Shown: positions 9,626 to 17,922 of the stretch, piece by piece
Layout of the letters: each line of letters begins with the position of its first letter
How positions within the stretch are numbered: the first letter of the stretch is position 1
Assembly: GCF_000717745.1 (NCBI RefSeq)
Contig: NZ_JOBH01000015.1
Span: forward strand, 62,001-126,000
DNA from: Streptomyces violens
GTDB lineage: Bacteria; Actinomycetota; Actinomycetes; Streptomycetales; Streptomycetaceae
Reading direction: 5' to 3'
Length of the DNA stretch: 64,000 nt
Position numbers and translations under genes: made by a program
Notes under the pieces: generated by a model
Database searches by the model: none
Seen by the model: only the letters and a program-made list of their open reading frames with translations
What the model was told of the DNA's origin: nothing

Positions 9626-9651
9626 TGGAATCAGGCTTCCACATTGTGGAA
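9626..9651. promoter_or_regulatory. Palindromic operator between SDR and symporter
   Basis: TTCCACATTGTGGAA (9637-9651) is a perfect 15-bp palindrome around one central base. It is preceded by TGGAA at 9626, which forms a second inverted pair TGGAA-N6-TTCCA with the palindrome's left arm. IclR-family operators are often ~15-bp palindromes of this GGAA/TTCC type, so an IclR-type repressor is a reasonable inference. No such regulator gene is adjacent. Its place just after the promoter suggests repression of the symporter and perhaps of the SDR. Confidence 0.6.
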
Positions 9652-9817
9652 TATGCGCATGTGGATGCCTGTCACGTGAGGGTGGGGGTCTCTCACGGTC
9701 TCCACGCGCGCTCCGCTGACCACGGACCGCCGCGGGAGGGCCCCCGCCCGCACACCGAGGGGGGTCGCCATCAACGCCGCACAGTTCGCTCCGTTCGCAC
9801 TCGTCGTCTGCGCGGCG

Positions 9818-11317
9818 GTGCTCACCGGGGCCGTGGGGCGGTCCGCCGGGCCGCCGGCACCGCTGCCGCACCCCGCGGAGTGGGCGCTCGGCGGCCGGCG
9901 CCTCACCGCGCTCCCGACGAACCTGCTGCTCGGCGGCACGGTCATCACCGCGTACACCTATGTCGCCATCCCCGGGCTGATGTTCGGCGCCGGCGGCCTC
10001 GCGCTCTACGCACTCACCTACCTGCTCCTCCTCACCCCGCTGCTCATGCTGGTGCTCCCCCGGCTGCACCGGGTCGCGGCCCGGCACGGCCTGGTCACCG
10101 CGGCCGACTACGTCCGCGCCCGGCACGGCTCGCACACGCTCGCCCTGGCCGTCGCGCTGACCAGCATCCTCGCGACGATGCCGTACCTCGCCCTGCAGGT
10201 CATCGGCGTGACCACACTGCTGGACGCGATGGGCCTGCCCGTCGGGGGCGCTGCCTGCGCCGTCGCCCTCGTCGTGGTCCTGCTGTGCTCCGCCGCGCTG
10301 ATCCACCCGGGCGGGCTGCGGGCCTGCGCCCGTATCGCGCCGGTGAAGGCCGCGCTGTGCGCCGGGGTCCTGATCCTCGTCGCGGTCCTGGCCGTGGCGG
10401 AATTCGGCGGCCCGGGCGCGGTGTTCGCCGCCGCCGACCGCCGCCTCGCCGCCCAGGGCCTGTCCCTGGTCGTGCCGCCGGAGTCCGTCACCGCGTACGC
10501 CACCCTGGCGCTCGGCTCAGCGCTCGCCCAGCCGATGTATCCGCAGATCGTGACGGCCGCGCTGGCGAGCCGGGGCCGCCGGCCGCTGCGCGCCGCGATC
10601 GCGGCCCTGCCGCTGTGGGCGCTCTCCCTGGCCCTCTCCGCGTTCCTCGGCGTCGCCGCGCTGGCCGCGGGTGTGCAGACCCACCCGGGCCACGCCGAAC
10701 TGGCCGTACCACTGCTGATCCGCAATCTGGTACCCGAGCAGCTGGCCGGCTTCCTGTACGGCGCGCTCGCGGTCGGCGCGCTGCTGCCCGCCGCCGTGAT
10801 GGCCATCGGCATGGCGGCGCTGCTCGTCCGCAACGTCTACAGCGAGTACCTCAACCCCACGGCCACGCCCAAGCACGAGGTAGGGGTCGCCCGCACCGCC
10901 TCGCTCGGCATCACGGCGGGCGCGCTGCTGTTCGCACTGGTCCTGCGGCCGCAGGACGCCGTCAACCTGCATCTGCTGGGTGGCGTCTGGGTGCTGCAGA
11001 CACTGCCCGCCGTCGCCCTGTCGCTCTTCACCCGCTGGTTCCACCACCGCGCGCTGCTCGCGGGCTGGGCGGCCGGCATGACCGCCGGCACCGCCCTCAT
11101 CTGCCTGCACGGCTTCTCCTCCGTGGTGGACCTCGGCATCGGCCCGCTGCACGCCCCGGTCTACGTCGCGCTCCCCGCACTCGTACTGAACCTGGCGACC
11201 GCCGCCGTCCTCACGCCCGTGCTGGACCGGCTCGGCTCGCCTCGCTGGAAGGACGCCACCACCTGCGGCACGCCCCATGAACGCCGCGGTTCCAAATACA
11301 CCGTCGTCGTCGACTGA
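9818..11317 (+). CDS. Solute:sodium symporter (SSS) family permease
   Basis: A membrane protein of about 500 residues with roughly a dozen hydrophobic segments and the SSS-type beginning WALGGRRLTALPTNLLLGGTVITAYTY. It would import a small organic solute with Na+. The first standard start in frame is the GTG at 9818, but this cuts the expected first helix. The frame is open back to 9680, and the upstream residues INAAQFAPFALVVCAAVL look exactly like that missing helix. An ATC at 9770 sits six bases after AGGGGGG, so the protein may begin there with a rare start codon, or an ATG was lost. The C-terminus extends past the last helix with a polar tail and overlaps the leader of the sigma factor gene. 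Substrate unknown. Confidence 0.85.
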   Translation: MLTGAVGRSAGPPAPLPHPAEWALGGRRLTALPTNLLLGGTVITAYTYVAIPGLMFGAGGLALYALTYLLLLTPLLMLVLPRLHRVAARHGLVTAADYVRARHGSHTLALAVALTSILATMPYLALQVIGVTTLLDAMGLPVGGAACAVALVVVLLCSAALIHPGGLRACARIAPVKAALCAGVLILVAVLAVAEFGGPGAVFAAADRRLAAQGLSLVVPPESVTAYATLALGSALAQPMYPQIVTAALASRGRRPLRAAIAALPLWALSLALSAFLGVAALAAGVQTHPGHAELAVPLLIRNLVPEQLAGFLYGALAVGALLPAAVMAIGMAALLVRNVYSEYLNPTATPKHEVGVARTASLGITAGALLFALVLRPQDAVNLHLLGGVWVLQTLPAVALSLFTRWFHHRALLAGWAAGMTAGTALICLHGFSSVVDLGIGPLHAPVYVALPALVLNLATAAVLTPVLDRLGSPRWKDATTCGTPHERRGSKYTVVVD

Positions 11318-11342
11318 CCAGACCGTCCAAGGACGCATCGCC

Positions 11343-11978
11343 ATGCAGCCATCGCCGCTCTCACCGCCCTCGCCGCCCTGCTCACCGCGCGGCACCCTGG
11401 TCGGCCCGCCCCCGCCGGGCGGCCCGGGACCCGGGTGCGCACCGCCGGACGGCGCCGCTCCCCTGACGCTCGACCTGCGGGACGCCGACCGGCAGGCGGC
11501 CATCGCCCACCTCTTCGACACCCACTACACCCAACTGCTGCGGCTGGCCGTGCTGCTGGGCGCGGACGGGGACGCCGAGGACGTGGTCTCCGAAGCCTTC
11601 TACCAACTGCACCGCCGCTGGCCGAAGCTGAAGACGCCGGACGCGGCGGCCGGCTATCTGCGGTCCATCGTCTGCAACCTGACGCGTATGCGCATCCGCC
11701 ATCTGCGCGTCGCCCGCCGGCACGCCTACCGCGAGGTCGACGAGCACGTCCTCTCCGCCGAGCACCAGGTGCTGCTGCAGGACGACCATCGCGCGCTGCT
11801 GGCGGCCCTGCAGACGCTGAGCGCCCGGCAGCGCCAGGCCCTCGTCCTGAAATACTGGCTGGATCTGAAGGAGTCGGAGATCAGTGAGACGATGGGGATC
11901 TCCACCGGCGCCGTGAAGTCGCATACAGCACGCGCCATGACGAAGCTGAAGTACGCGCTGAGGAAGGTCGCCCGGTGA
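11343..11978 (+). CDS. ECF-type (SigE-like) RNA polymerase sigma factor
   Basis: A protein of 211 residues with a Pro-rich N-terminal ~45 residues, then sigma region 2 (HLFDTHYTQLLRLAVLLGADGDAEDVVSEAFYQLHRRW) and region 4 with an HTH (LSARQRQALVLKYWLDLKESEISETMGISTGAVKSHTARAMTKL). The start is the ATG at 11343, preceded by AAGGA at nine bases; an upstream ATG at 11277 has no good ribosome site and lies inside the symporter gene. The stop overlaps the next start as GTGA, pairing it with a small membrane protein that may be its anti-sigma factor. The promoter it recognises and the signal it answers cannot be read. Confidence 0.9.
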   Translation: MQPSPLSPPSPPCSPRGTLVGPPPPGGPGPGCAPPDGAAPLTLDLRDADRQAAIAHLFDTHYTQLLRLAVLLGADGDAEDVVSEAFYQLHRRWPKLKTPDAAAGYLRSIVCNLTRMRIRHLRVARRHAYREVDEHVLSAEHQVLLQDDHRALLAALQTLSARQRQALVLKYWLDLKESEISETMGISTGAVKSHTARAMTKLKYALRKVAR

Positions 11979-12280
11979 CGGACGAGGTGGGTACCGAAGC
12001 GGTGCCGGACGGGTCCGAGGAATGGCTGCGCCGGGCCCTGGACGACGTCGCCTCCTCGGTGTCCGCGCCGCCGCAGGCGTACCGCAAGGGCCAGGCGGAC
12101 TGGCGGCGCCGCGCGGTGCGCCGCAAGGCGCTGCTCGGCATCCTGGTGCTGACGGTGGTGGCCGTGGCCTGCGCCATCGGCCTGCTGGTGCTCAGCTGCG
12201 GCTCGGCGAGCACGCACGTCATCTACGACGACGCCGGGACGGGAACGGTCGTCGTCCCGTTCCCGCCGGCGTCCTCCTGA
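11975..12280 (+). CDS. Small single-pass membrane protein, possible anti-sigma factor
   Basis: This 101-residue protein starts at a GTG that overlaps the stop of the sigma factor gene. A charged cytoplasmic N-terminal half (about 1-48) is followed by one membrane helix (LLGILVLTVVAVACAIGLLVL, about 51-71) and a short outer tail. The position, coupling and topology resemble SigE-type sigma/anti-sigma pairs, which are often encoded this way. There is no zinc-binding HxxxCxxC motif, so it is not a classical ZAS anti-sigma factor. I recognise no domain; the anti-sigma role is inferred from context alone. Confidence 0.75.
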   Translation: MTDEVGTEAVPDGSEEWLRRALDDVASSVSAPPQAYRKGQADWRRRAVRRKALLGILVLTVVAVACAIGLLVLSCGSASTHVIYDDAGTGTVVVPFPPASS

Positions 12281-12314
12281 CCGCACGGTCCCTCAGCGCT
12301 CCGTCAGCACTCCC

Positions 12315-14081
12315 TCAGCGCTGGAGCACCGCCTCCAGGGCCTTGCGCAGCTCGGCGGCGGCCGCCTCCGCGGTGTCCGGAGCCGTGCCGCGGCGCCAGG
12401 CGACATAGCCGTCCGGGCGGACCAGCAGACAGCCCGCCTCGTCGGTTCCGCTGCGGCGCCGCCAGTCGCCGTACGCGTCCCGGGCGGCGTCCGAGCCGAT
12501 GCGTACGGTGGTCAGCGGCACCCCGAGGTCCGCGGCGCAGGCTTCGGCCGCGGCTTCCCACGCCACCCCTGATACGCCGGTGACCAGGGTGAACCTGCCC
12601 TTGCCGACGAGGTCGAGGGTGGAGAGGCGGCGGCCGTGCGCGTCCGTCAGCCAGGCGTGCGGCAGCTTCGCGCCGGGGCGGGTGCTCGGCTGGTGGTACA
12701 GCTCCCGGTCGCGCGGCCACTCCTCGGCCGGGCTGCCGTCCTCCAGCACGGCGGCGGAGGCGTACCGCTGGTTCAACTCCACGCCGTGTGCGTTGAATTC
12801 GTAGTTCTTCAGCTCGATCGCGGCATCCAGCTCGCGTCGTCGGCGCGCGCCTTCCGCGTCGGCCGCCCGGCAGGCGGTCAGCGCGCTCGCGATGCCCTCG
12901 TCGTCGGCGCCGCCGCCGATTCCCAGCGCCTGGAAGATCGGGCCGAACTGGTCGCGGCTGAGATTGGCGCGGTCGACGATCTGCTGACCGATGGGGGCGC
13001 GTTCGGCGGTGTAGGTGTCGAGCAGGCCCTCGCCCGCCTCGCCGCGCACCACCATCGCCATTTTCCAGGCGAGGTTGTGGGCGTCCTGGACCGAGGTGTT
13101 GGAGCCGAGGCCGTTGGACGGCGGGTGGCGGTGCACGGCGTCCCCGGCGCAGAAGACCCGGCCGGTGGAGTAGCGGGTGGCGTAGGTGTGGTTGACGGCC
13201 CAGAGCGAGGTGGAGGTGATCTCGACGTCGATCGAGTCGTCGCCGACGAGGTCGTGGACGATCCGGCGGGCCTCTGCCGCATCGACCTCCGGGGGTGCCT
13301 CATCGATGTCGTAACCCCAGGTCAGCAGCCACTCGTTCCAGGGGCGCACCATCCGGACCAGGCCCATGCCGATGCCACCGGTCTCGGCGCCGGGGCGCAT
13401 GACCCAGTACAGGACGCTGGGGCGGTGGGCGACGTGCGCGCTGAGGTCGGCCCGGAAGACGATGTTCATGCTGCCGGCCTTGCCCTCCTGCCCGGCAATC
13501 GGCAGCCGGGCCTGCTCGGCGACCCGGCTGCGGGCGCCGTCCGCGCCGATCAGGTAGCGGGCGCGGATGGTGAAGTCATCGCCGCGCAACCGGTCGCGAA
13601 GGTGAGCAGTGACACCGTCCTCGTCCTGCTCCAGCCGGACGAACTCGGTGTCGAAGCGGACCTTGGCACCGCGCGCGGCGGCATTGCTCACCAGGATCGG
13701 TTCGAGGTACGTCTGCGGCAGGTCGGTCATCGGGCAGGGGCTGGCGGCGGTGTACTCGGTGAGCCGGTCGTCCCCCGTGCCCCAGGTGCGGATGCGGCCG
13801 ATCTCCTCGCCGGTGAGGGCGGTGCACAGCACGGTGTCGCCCATCAGGTGCTGCGGGGTGCCGGCGGCCAGCGCCTGGTCCTCGATGCCGAGGTCACGCA
13901 GGACTTCAAGGGTCCGCTGGTTGGTGATGTGGGCGCGGGGCGTGTTGGCGGTCCAGCCGTACTTGCTGACGAGCGTGGTGCGTATGCCGTACGTGGCGAG
14001 CAGCAGCGCGGCGCTGCCGCCGGCGGGCCCGCTGCCGATGACGAGGACGTCGGTGTCGTACGGGGTGGTGGGGTGGGTCAT
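12315..14081 (-). CDS. FAD-dependent aromatic hydroxylase (PheA/TfdB family)
   Basis: A 588-residue flavoprotein monooxygenase. It has the N-terminal FAD-binding motif VIGSGPAGGSAALLLA, a middle DG motif (IGADGARSRVAEQA), the second FAD motif FCAGDAVHRHPPSNGLG, and a C-terminal thioredoxin-like domain as in phenol hydroxylases. Such enzymes hydroxylate a phenol next to an existing OH using NAD(P)H and O2. Its ATG at 14081 abuts the TAG of the maleylacetate reductase/hydroxyquinol dioxygenase gene, so the likely job is making hydroxyquinol from resorcinol or a similar phenol for ring cleavage. The exact substrate is inferred from context. Three short TCAGCGCT-type repeats (about 12291-12321) overlap its 3' end. 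Confidence 0.92.
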   Translation of the reverse strand: MTHPTTPYDTDVLVIGSGPAGGSAALLLATYGIRTTLVSKYGWTANTPRAHITNQRTLEVLRDLGIEDQALAAGTPQHLMGDTVLCTALTGEEIGRIRTWGTGDDRLTEYTAASPCPMTDLPQTYLEPILVSNAAARGAKVRFDTEFVRLEQDEDGVTAHLRDRLRGDDFTIRARYLIGADGARSRVAEQARLPIAGQEGKAGSMNIVFRADLSAHVAHRPSVLYWVMRPGAETGGIGMGLVRMVRPWNEWLLTWGYDIDEAPPEVDAAEARRIVHDLVGDDSIDVEITSTSLWAVNHTYATRYSTGRVFCAGDAVHRHPPSNGLGSNTSVQDAHNLAWKMAMVVRGEAGEGLLDTYTAERAPIGQQIVDRANLSRDQFGPIFQALGIGGGADDEGIASALTACRAADAEGARRRRELDAAIELKNYEFNAHGVELNQRYASAAVLEDGSPAEEWPRDRELYHQPSTRPGAKLPHAWLTDAHGRRLSTLDLVGKGRFTLVTGVSGVAWEAAAEACAADLGVPLTTVRIGSDAARDAYGDWRRRSGTDEAGCLLVRPDGYVAWRRGTAPDTAEAAAAELRKALEAVLQR

Positions 14082-16031
14082 CTACCGGTCTCCGGAGGGG
14101 GCTTCGGGGGCTACGGGGGCGAGGCGGAAGGTGTAGTCGAGGGAGCGCCAGGGGCCGTCCGCCGGTCGGCCGTCGGGGGTGGGCCCATGATGCTCGGGGA
14201 AGTCGGTGACCAGCGCGTCCTTGACGCCGAAGACGGTGTCGGCATCGATGTACGCGCCGCCCGCGACGAAGAGCTGGGTGACGAGCGTGCGCCGCCCCGG
14301 CGCGCTGATCATGAAGTGGACGTGCGGGGCACGGTAGGGGTGCCGGCCGACCGCGGTGAGCATCTGCCCCACCGGCCCGTCGTCGGGGATCGGGTACTCC
14401 TTGGGCAGGATCGAGCGGAAGCGGATGCGCCCCTCGCCGTCCGCCCGGAAGCGGGCACGGAGTTGAGGCCCTTCGATGTCGGGCAGCTGGACGTCGTAGT
14501 AACCGTCCTCGTTCGCCTGCCAGACATCGGCCACCGCGCCCGCCAGCGGCTGCCCGTCCAGGTCGGTGATCTGCACGGACGCGTACATCGGGGTGCCGGG
14601 CAGCCCTTCGGCGAGGTCGGCGCCGTCGGGCAGCGGCGGCGGTCCCTCGACGTAGAAGGGTCCGAGGACGGCGGACGGGGTGCTCTCGGCGGTACGGGAG
14701 TTGGTGAGCAGATCGACCGCGCTGGAGATGCCGAGGGTGTCGGAGAGCAGGATGAATTCCTGCCGGGTCGCGGAGCACTGCTGCCCGGTGCGGGTCAGGA
14801 AGTCGATCGCGTACCGCCATTCGTCGTCGGTGAGGTCGTTGTCGGCGACGAAGCCGTGCAGGCGGCGGGTGAGATCGGTCAGCAGCTCCCGTACGCGAGC
14901 ATCGGGCGCCCCCTCGAAACCGGCGGTGACCTGGGCGAGAAGGGTGTGCAGGGAGTCGGCGAGAGGATCGGCGGGGGCCGGGCGGCGGCCCGCGAAGGCG
15001 TCGGCGAGGAGCGCCGCGATGCCGTCCTCGGTGACCTCGCGGGGGTTGGGGTAGGGCGTGGCGGTGGCGAGCTCGGCGGCGCGCGGCAGGTCGGCCTCGG
15101 AGAGGCCCAGTTCGGCCAGGCTCCCGGGTCCGCCCAGGCTGCGGATCAGGTCGTGTACGGCGGTGGGCGCGTCCGCGGCGCCCAGCGCACGGGCGATACG
15201 GCGCATGGCGTCGGGCGCGGCGGGCGCGTTGTAGGCCATGGCGTACGGGAGGACGACGGTGTGCGTGGGGGCGTGCGGCAGGCCGAAGGAGCCGCCGAGG
15301 GTGTGACACAGCTTGTGGTGCAGGCCCATGCCGACGCTACCGAGGCAGGTACCGGCCAGCCAGGCCGCCTCCAGCGCGTCGGCGCGGGCCTCCCGGTCGG
15401 CGGGATCGACGACGATCCGGGGCAGCGCGTCGGCCATCAACTCGATTGCCCGAAGAGCGAGTTGGTCGGTCACCGGGTCGGCCTCCGGCGCGTACAGCGC
15501 CTCGACCGCGTGCGCCATCGCGTTGATGCCGCTGGTGACGGAGACCGGCACCGGCAGGCCGAGGGTCAGGTCGACGTCGTACAGGACCGTGCCGGGCCGG
15601 ATCTCCGGCGCCGAGCGGGTGGTCTTGACGCCGTTCTCGGTCTCGCCCAGTACGGGTGTGACCTCGGAGCCGGAGTAGGTGGTGGGGACGACGACCTGCG
15701 GCAGACCGGTCCGTACGGACACCGCCTTGGCCAGGCCGGTCGTCGAGCCGCCGCCGACGGCGACCAGGCAGTCGGCGGCCAGCTCGCGGGCGGCGGCGAC
15801 CGCCCGCTCGGTGACGTCGACGGGGGTGTGCATCGCCGCGCCGGTGAACTCCCCGGCCGCCGCGGCGCCCAGGATCTCCCGGGTCCGGCGGGCCAGGTCC
15901 GTCCGGCCCGGCGTGGTGAGGATCAGGGCGCGGCCGGCGCCCAGACGGGCCACTTCCTCGGGCAGGCGGCTCAGCGTCCCGGCACCGAAGACCACCCGGG
16001 CGGGCTGGCTGGAGTAGGTGAATGCACGCAT
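14082..16031 (-). CDS. Fused maleylacetate reductase / hydroxyquinol 1,2-dioxygenase
   Basis: A 649-residue bifunctional protein. Residues ~1-360 are an iron-containing alcohol dehydrogenase-like maleylacetate reductase (VAVGGGSTTGLAKA for nucleotide binding; metal-site His in GINAMAHAVEAL and GLHHKLCHTLGGSFGLPHAPTH). Residues ~370-649 are an intradiol dioxygenase with the expected Fe(III) ligands: Tyr in GPFYVEGP, Tyr in DGYYDVQ, and the two His in RAPHVHFMIS. The dioxygenase would open hydroxyquinol to maleylacetate, and the reductase would take that product to 3-oxoadipate. The ATG at 16031 (MRAFTYSSQ) fits the family; a longer start at 16106 is possible. The gene is coupled to the hydroxylase downstream and follows the AraC gene on the same strand. 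The order reductase-dioxygenase reverses the metabolic order. Confidence 0.93.
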   Translation of the reverse strand: MRAFTYSSQPARVVFGAGTLSRLPEEVARLGAGRALILTTPGRTDLARRTREILGAAAAGEFTGAAMHTPVDVTERAVAAARELAADCLVAVGGGSTTGLAKAVSVRTGLPQVVVPTTYSGSEVTPVLGETENGVKTTRSAPEIRPGTVLYDVDLTLGLPVPVSVTSGINAMAHAVEALYAPEADPVTDQLALRAIELMADALPRIVVDPADREARADALEAAWLAGTCLGSVGMGLHHKLCHTLGGSFGLPHAPTHTVVLPYAMAYNAPAAPDAMRRIARALGAADAPTAVHDLIRSLGGPGSLAELGLSEADLPRAAELATATPYPNPREVTEDGIAALLADAFAGRRPAPADPLADSLHTLLAQVTAGFEGAPDARVRELLTDLTRRLHGFVADNDLTDDEWRYAIDFLTRTGQQCSATRQEFILLSDTLGISSAVDLLTNSRTAESTPSAVLGPFYVEGPPPLPDGADLAEGLPGTPMYASVQITDLDGQPLAGAVADVWQANEDGYYDVQLPDIEGPQLRARFRADGEGRIRFRSILPKEYPIPDDGPVGQMLTAVGRHPYRAPHVHFMISAPGRRTLVTQLFVAGGAYIDADTVFGVKDALVTDFPEHHGPTPDGRPADGPWRSLDYTFRLAPVAPEAPSGDR

Positions 16032-16149
16032 GACAGCCGAGTATCGCGGCGCCGTGCGCGCTCGCTCCTGCACGATCCCGCTGTCGCGACTGCACGAAAG
16101 ACGCATTCATCCGGGCAGCGCATTCACACGGGCAGCGCAGGGGATTGCC

Positions 16150-17028
16150 TCACTCGCCGCGCCGGAGCGCGCCCGGCGTTGTCCCTAGCTGCGCCCGCAG
16201 CACCCGCGTCAGATGCTCCTGGTGCGAGAAGCCGCAGCGGGCGGCGACCTCGCTGATCGGCACGGTGGTGGTCCGCAGCAGCCGGGCCGCTTGCTCCACG
16301 CGCAGCCGCATGAGGTACCGGTGCGGCGGCAGCCCGGTGCGCGCCTTGAAGCTGCGCGCGAACTGACTGACGCTCAGGTTGGCGGCCGCCGCGAGGTCGG
16401 CCAGCGGCAGCGGATCCGCCAGCCGGGCGTCCAGCAGCTCGCGTACGGCAGCGAACTGGCGCTCCGTCAGGCCGCGACGGGTGCGGGTCGCGGGAGGGGT
16501 GGAGCGGCGGGTGCTGTGGTGCCGGGCCAGCTGCCCGGCGATCATCACACCGAGCTGGTCGGCGTAGGTGCGGGCGCCCGGCGACCGGTCCCGTACGACG
16601 CCCTCCAGCGCGCGGACGAGCTGTTCCAGGAGCTGATCGGTGACCCCGAACTCCTCGACGAGCCGCACCGGGCGGCCCTCCCCGGCCGCCGCCTGCAGCG
16701 CCTCGTCCGCCAGGTAGACGTGCACGGTGTCCAGCCGGCCGCCCAGCTCGACGTCCAGTTCGGTGTCGGCCGGGTGCAGGAAGAGCCCGCCGGGCAGGAT
16801 GCGCCGGGCCGCAGTGAGGCCGCGCCGGCCGCGGCTGACCGTGACCGGGCCGTCCAGGTGCAGGATCAGCAGATGGCTGGGTGCCCCGTCGAAAGCTTCC
16901 CGGTAGGGCAGTTCACGCTGGCTGGAGAGGTAGAGATGCTCCCAGCCCAGGCCCGCGCTGGTCCGCTCCGGCCGGACCCACGGCCGGTCCAGGATCCCGT
17001 GGGTGTCCTGCAGCCCGAGTTCGGCCAT
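16150..17028 (-). CDS. AraC-family transcriptional regulator
   Basis: A 292-residue regulator with an N-terminal sensing/cupin-like half (about 20-180) and a C-terminal double HTH of AraC type (DARLADPLPLADLAAAANLSVSQFARSFKARTGLPPHRYLMRLRVEQAARLL and VPISEVAARCGFSHQEHLTRVLRAQLGTTPGALR). The ATG at 17028 is chosen because GGAGG lies ten bases before it and homology-like sequence begins there; the frame stays open to 17289 through low-complexity repeats. It is transcribed toward the hydroxyquinol genes and ends 118 bp before them, so it probably activates them in response to a phenolic. A cluster of short repeats lies upstream. Confidence 0.9.
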   Translation of the reverse strand: MAELGLQDTHGILDRPWVRPERTSAGLGWEHLYLSSQRELPYREAFDGAPSHLLILHLDGPVTVSRGRRGLTAARRILPGGLFLHPADTELDVELGGRLDTVHVYLADEALQAAAGEGRPVRLVEEFGVTDQLLEQLVRALEGVVRDRSPGARTYADQLGVMIAGQLARHHSTRRSTPPATRTRRGLTERQFAAVRELLDARLADPLPLADLAAAANLSVSQFARSFKARTGLPPHRYLMRLRVEQAARLLRTTTVPISEVAARCGFSHQEHLTRVLRAQLGTTPGALRRGE

Positions 17029-17180
17029 CCTCTCCCGTCCTCCCACCCTCCCGCCTGCGTACCGGTTCACAGGCGGCGTTCTGGTACCGCCCCTCCCCCA
17101 CCTCCCCCATGTTCGCAGGCGGCGTACCGTTTCCGCCCCCTCCTCCCCCATGGGGGTGCACGAGGTCCCCTTCTCAACAC

Positions 17181-17196
17181 AGTACCCGGGGGTACT
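17181..17196. promoter_or_regulatory. AGTACCC-GG-GGGTACT palindrome
   Basis: A 16-bp inverted repeat with perfect 7-bp arms and a 2-bp centre in the gap between the AraC gene and the divergent GNAT gene. It abuts the tandem repeats that start at 17194. It could be an operator for either gene; no cognate regulator is known. Confidence 0.45.
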
Positions 17197-17364
17197 GACA
17201 ACGCCGGTGCGCCAACTGACAACGCCGGTGCGCCAATGGCCCACTGCAGTGCTCCAACGGCCCACCGACAACGCCGACAACGCCGACACCCCAGCGCCTC
17301 ACCCATACAGGGGCACCGCCCCACCCATACAAGGGCACCGCCCCACCGAGAAGGACACCGCCCC
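17194..17364. repeat. Cluster of short tandem repeats in the AraC/GNAT gap
   Basis: Two exact 21-bp copies, ACTGACAACGCCGGTGCGCCA, lie at 17194-17235. Two near-identical 22-bp copies beginning ACCCATACA and ending CACCGCCCC lie at 17301-17344, with a shorter third relative at 17345-17364. A 9-bp unit CGACAACGC is repeated at about 17266-17283. The stretch 17029-17460 has no supported gene; the AraC frame reads through part of it as low-complexity sequence. Function unknown: binding-site array or simple repeat expansion. Confidence 0.75.
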
Positions 17365-17386
17365 AACGGCCCGTGGACGCGCGTAC

Positions 17387-17402
17387 TCTACAAGCCTGTA
17401 GA
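17387..17402. promoter_or_regulatory. TCTACA-N4-TGTAGA palindrome upstream of GNAT gene
   Basis: Perfect 6-bp arms with a 4-bp centre, 58 bp before the GNAT start. The layout is typical of a dimeric repressor site (TetR or MarR type). No regulator is linked to it in this window. Confidence 0.45.
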
Positions 17403-17460
17403 AGGCGGCGCCGGTGACCGGGACCGACCCCGGCCGCCGCGTCCCGGGCGGGAGGTACGC

Positions 17461-17922
17461 ATGGCGGCACCGCGAGTGCCCGGGCGACGGGCACGGTTAC
17501 GGGTGCTTCCCGGTCCGCGCGGCGGTCCCGTGCCGGACGCCGCCGACGTCGTCTTCCGGCCGGCCGGGCCCGTGGTGCCGGCCGGGCGCCGGGCGATCGT
17601 GATGTGCGACGCGGCGGGACGGGTCGTGGGGCGGCTGGAGTACCAGCTCTGCCACGCGTGCCGGCGCGGCTACCTCCGCAACATCGCCGTGGCCGAGCGG
17701 TGGCGGGGCCGGGGCCTGGCCCGCGAGGCGCTGCACCGGGCGATCGCCCCGGCCCTGGACTACCGCTGGTACACCTCCCGGCAGACCGCCGACGGCCGCC
17801 GGTTCTTCGCGGCGATGGCCGAGGAGACCGCCCTCGCCTTCCCCGCACCCTTCCTCAGGCGCGGCGCCCGCTGTCCGCACATGACGTCCCGTCGAGCACA
17901 CGCCACACCCGGTCGCGGGTGA
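17461..17922 (+). CDS. GNAT-like acetyltransferase, small
   Basis: A 153-residue protein with the acetyl-CoA binding signature of the GNAT fold, [22 protein letters not shown] (about 80-101), preceded by the beta strand [12 protein letters not shown]. The ATG at 17461 follows GGGAGG at six bases. Its 3' end overlaps the stop of the convergent molybdenum hydroxylase gene by 68 bp, so either both ends are real or one gene ends slightly differently. The first ~35 residues are Arg/Pro/Gly-rich. The substrate is unknown. Confidence 0.72.
   Translation: MAAPRVPGRRARLRVLPGPRGGPVPDAADVVFRPAGPVVPAGRRAIVMCDAAGRVVGRLEYQLCHACRRGYLRNIAVAERWRGRGLAREALHRAIAPALDYRWYTSRQTADGRRFFAAMAEETALAFPAPFLRRGARCPHMTSRRAHATPGRG

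Noticed and set aside
12636..16256. Plus-strand frame of 1206 codons opposite the catabolic genes
   Set aside because: It mirrors codon bias of the real minus-strand genes and shows no domain.
17461..17922. GNAT gene as a shadow of the molybdenum hydroxylase
   Set aside because: Only the last 68 bp overlap; the rest has a clear acetyl-CoA motif and a good ribosome site, so it was kept as a gene.
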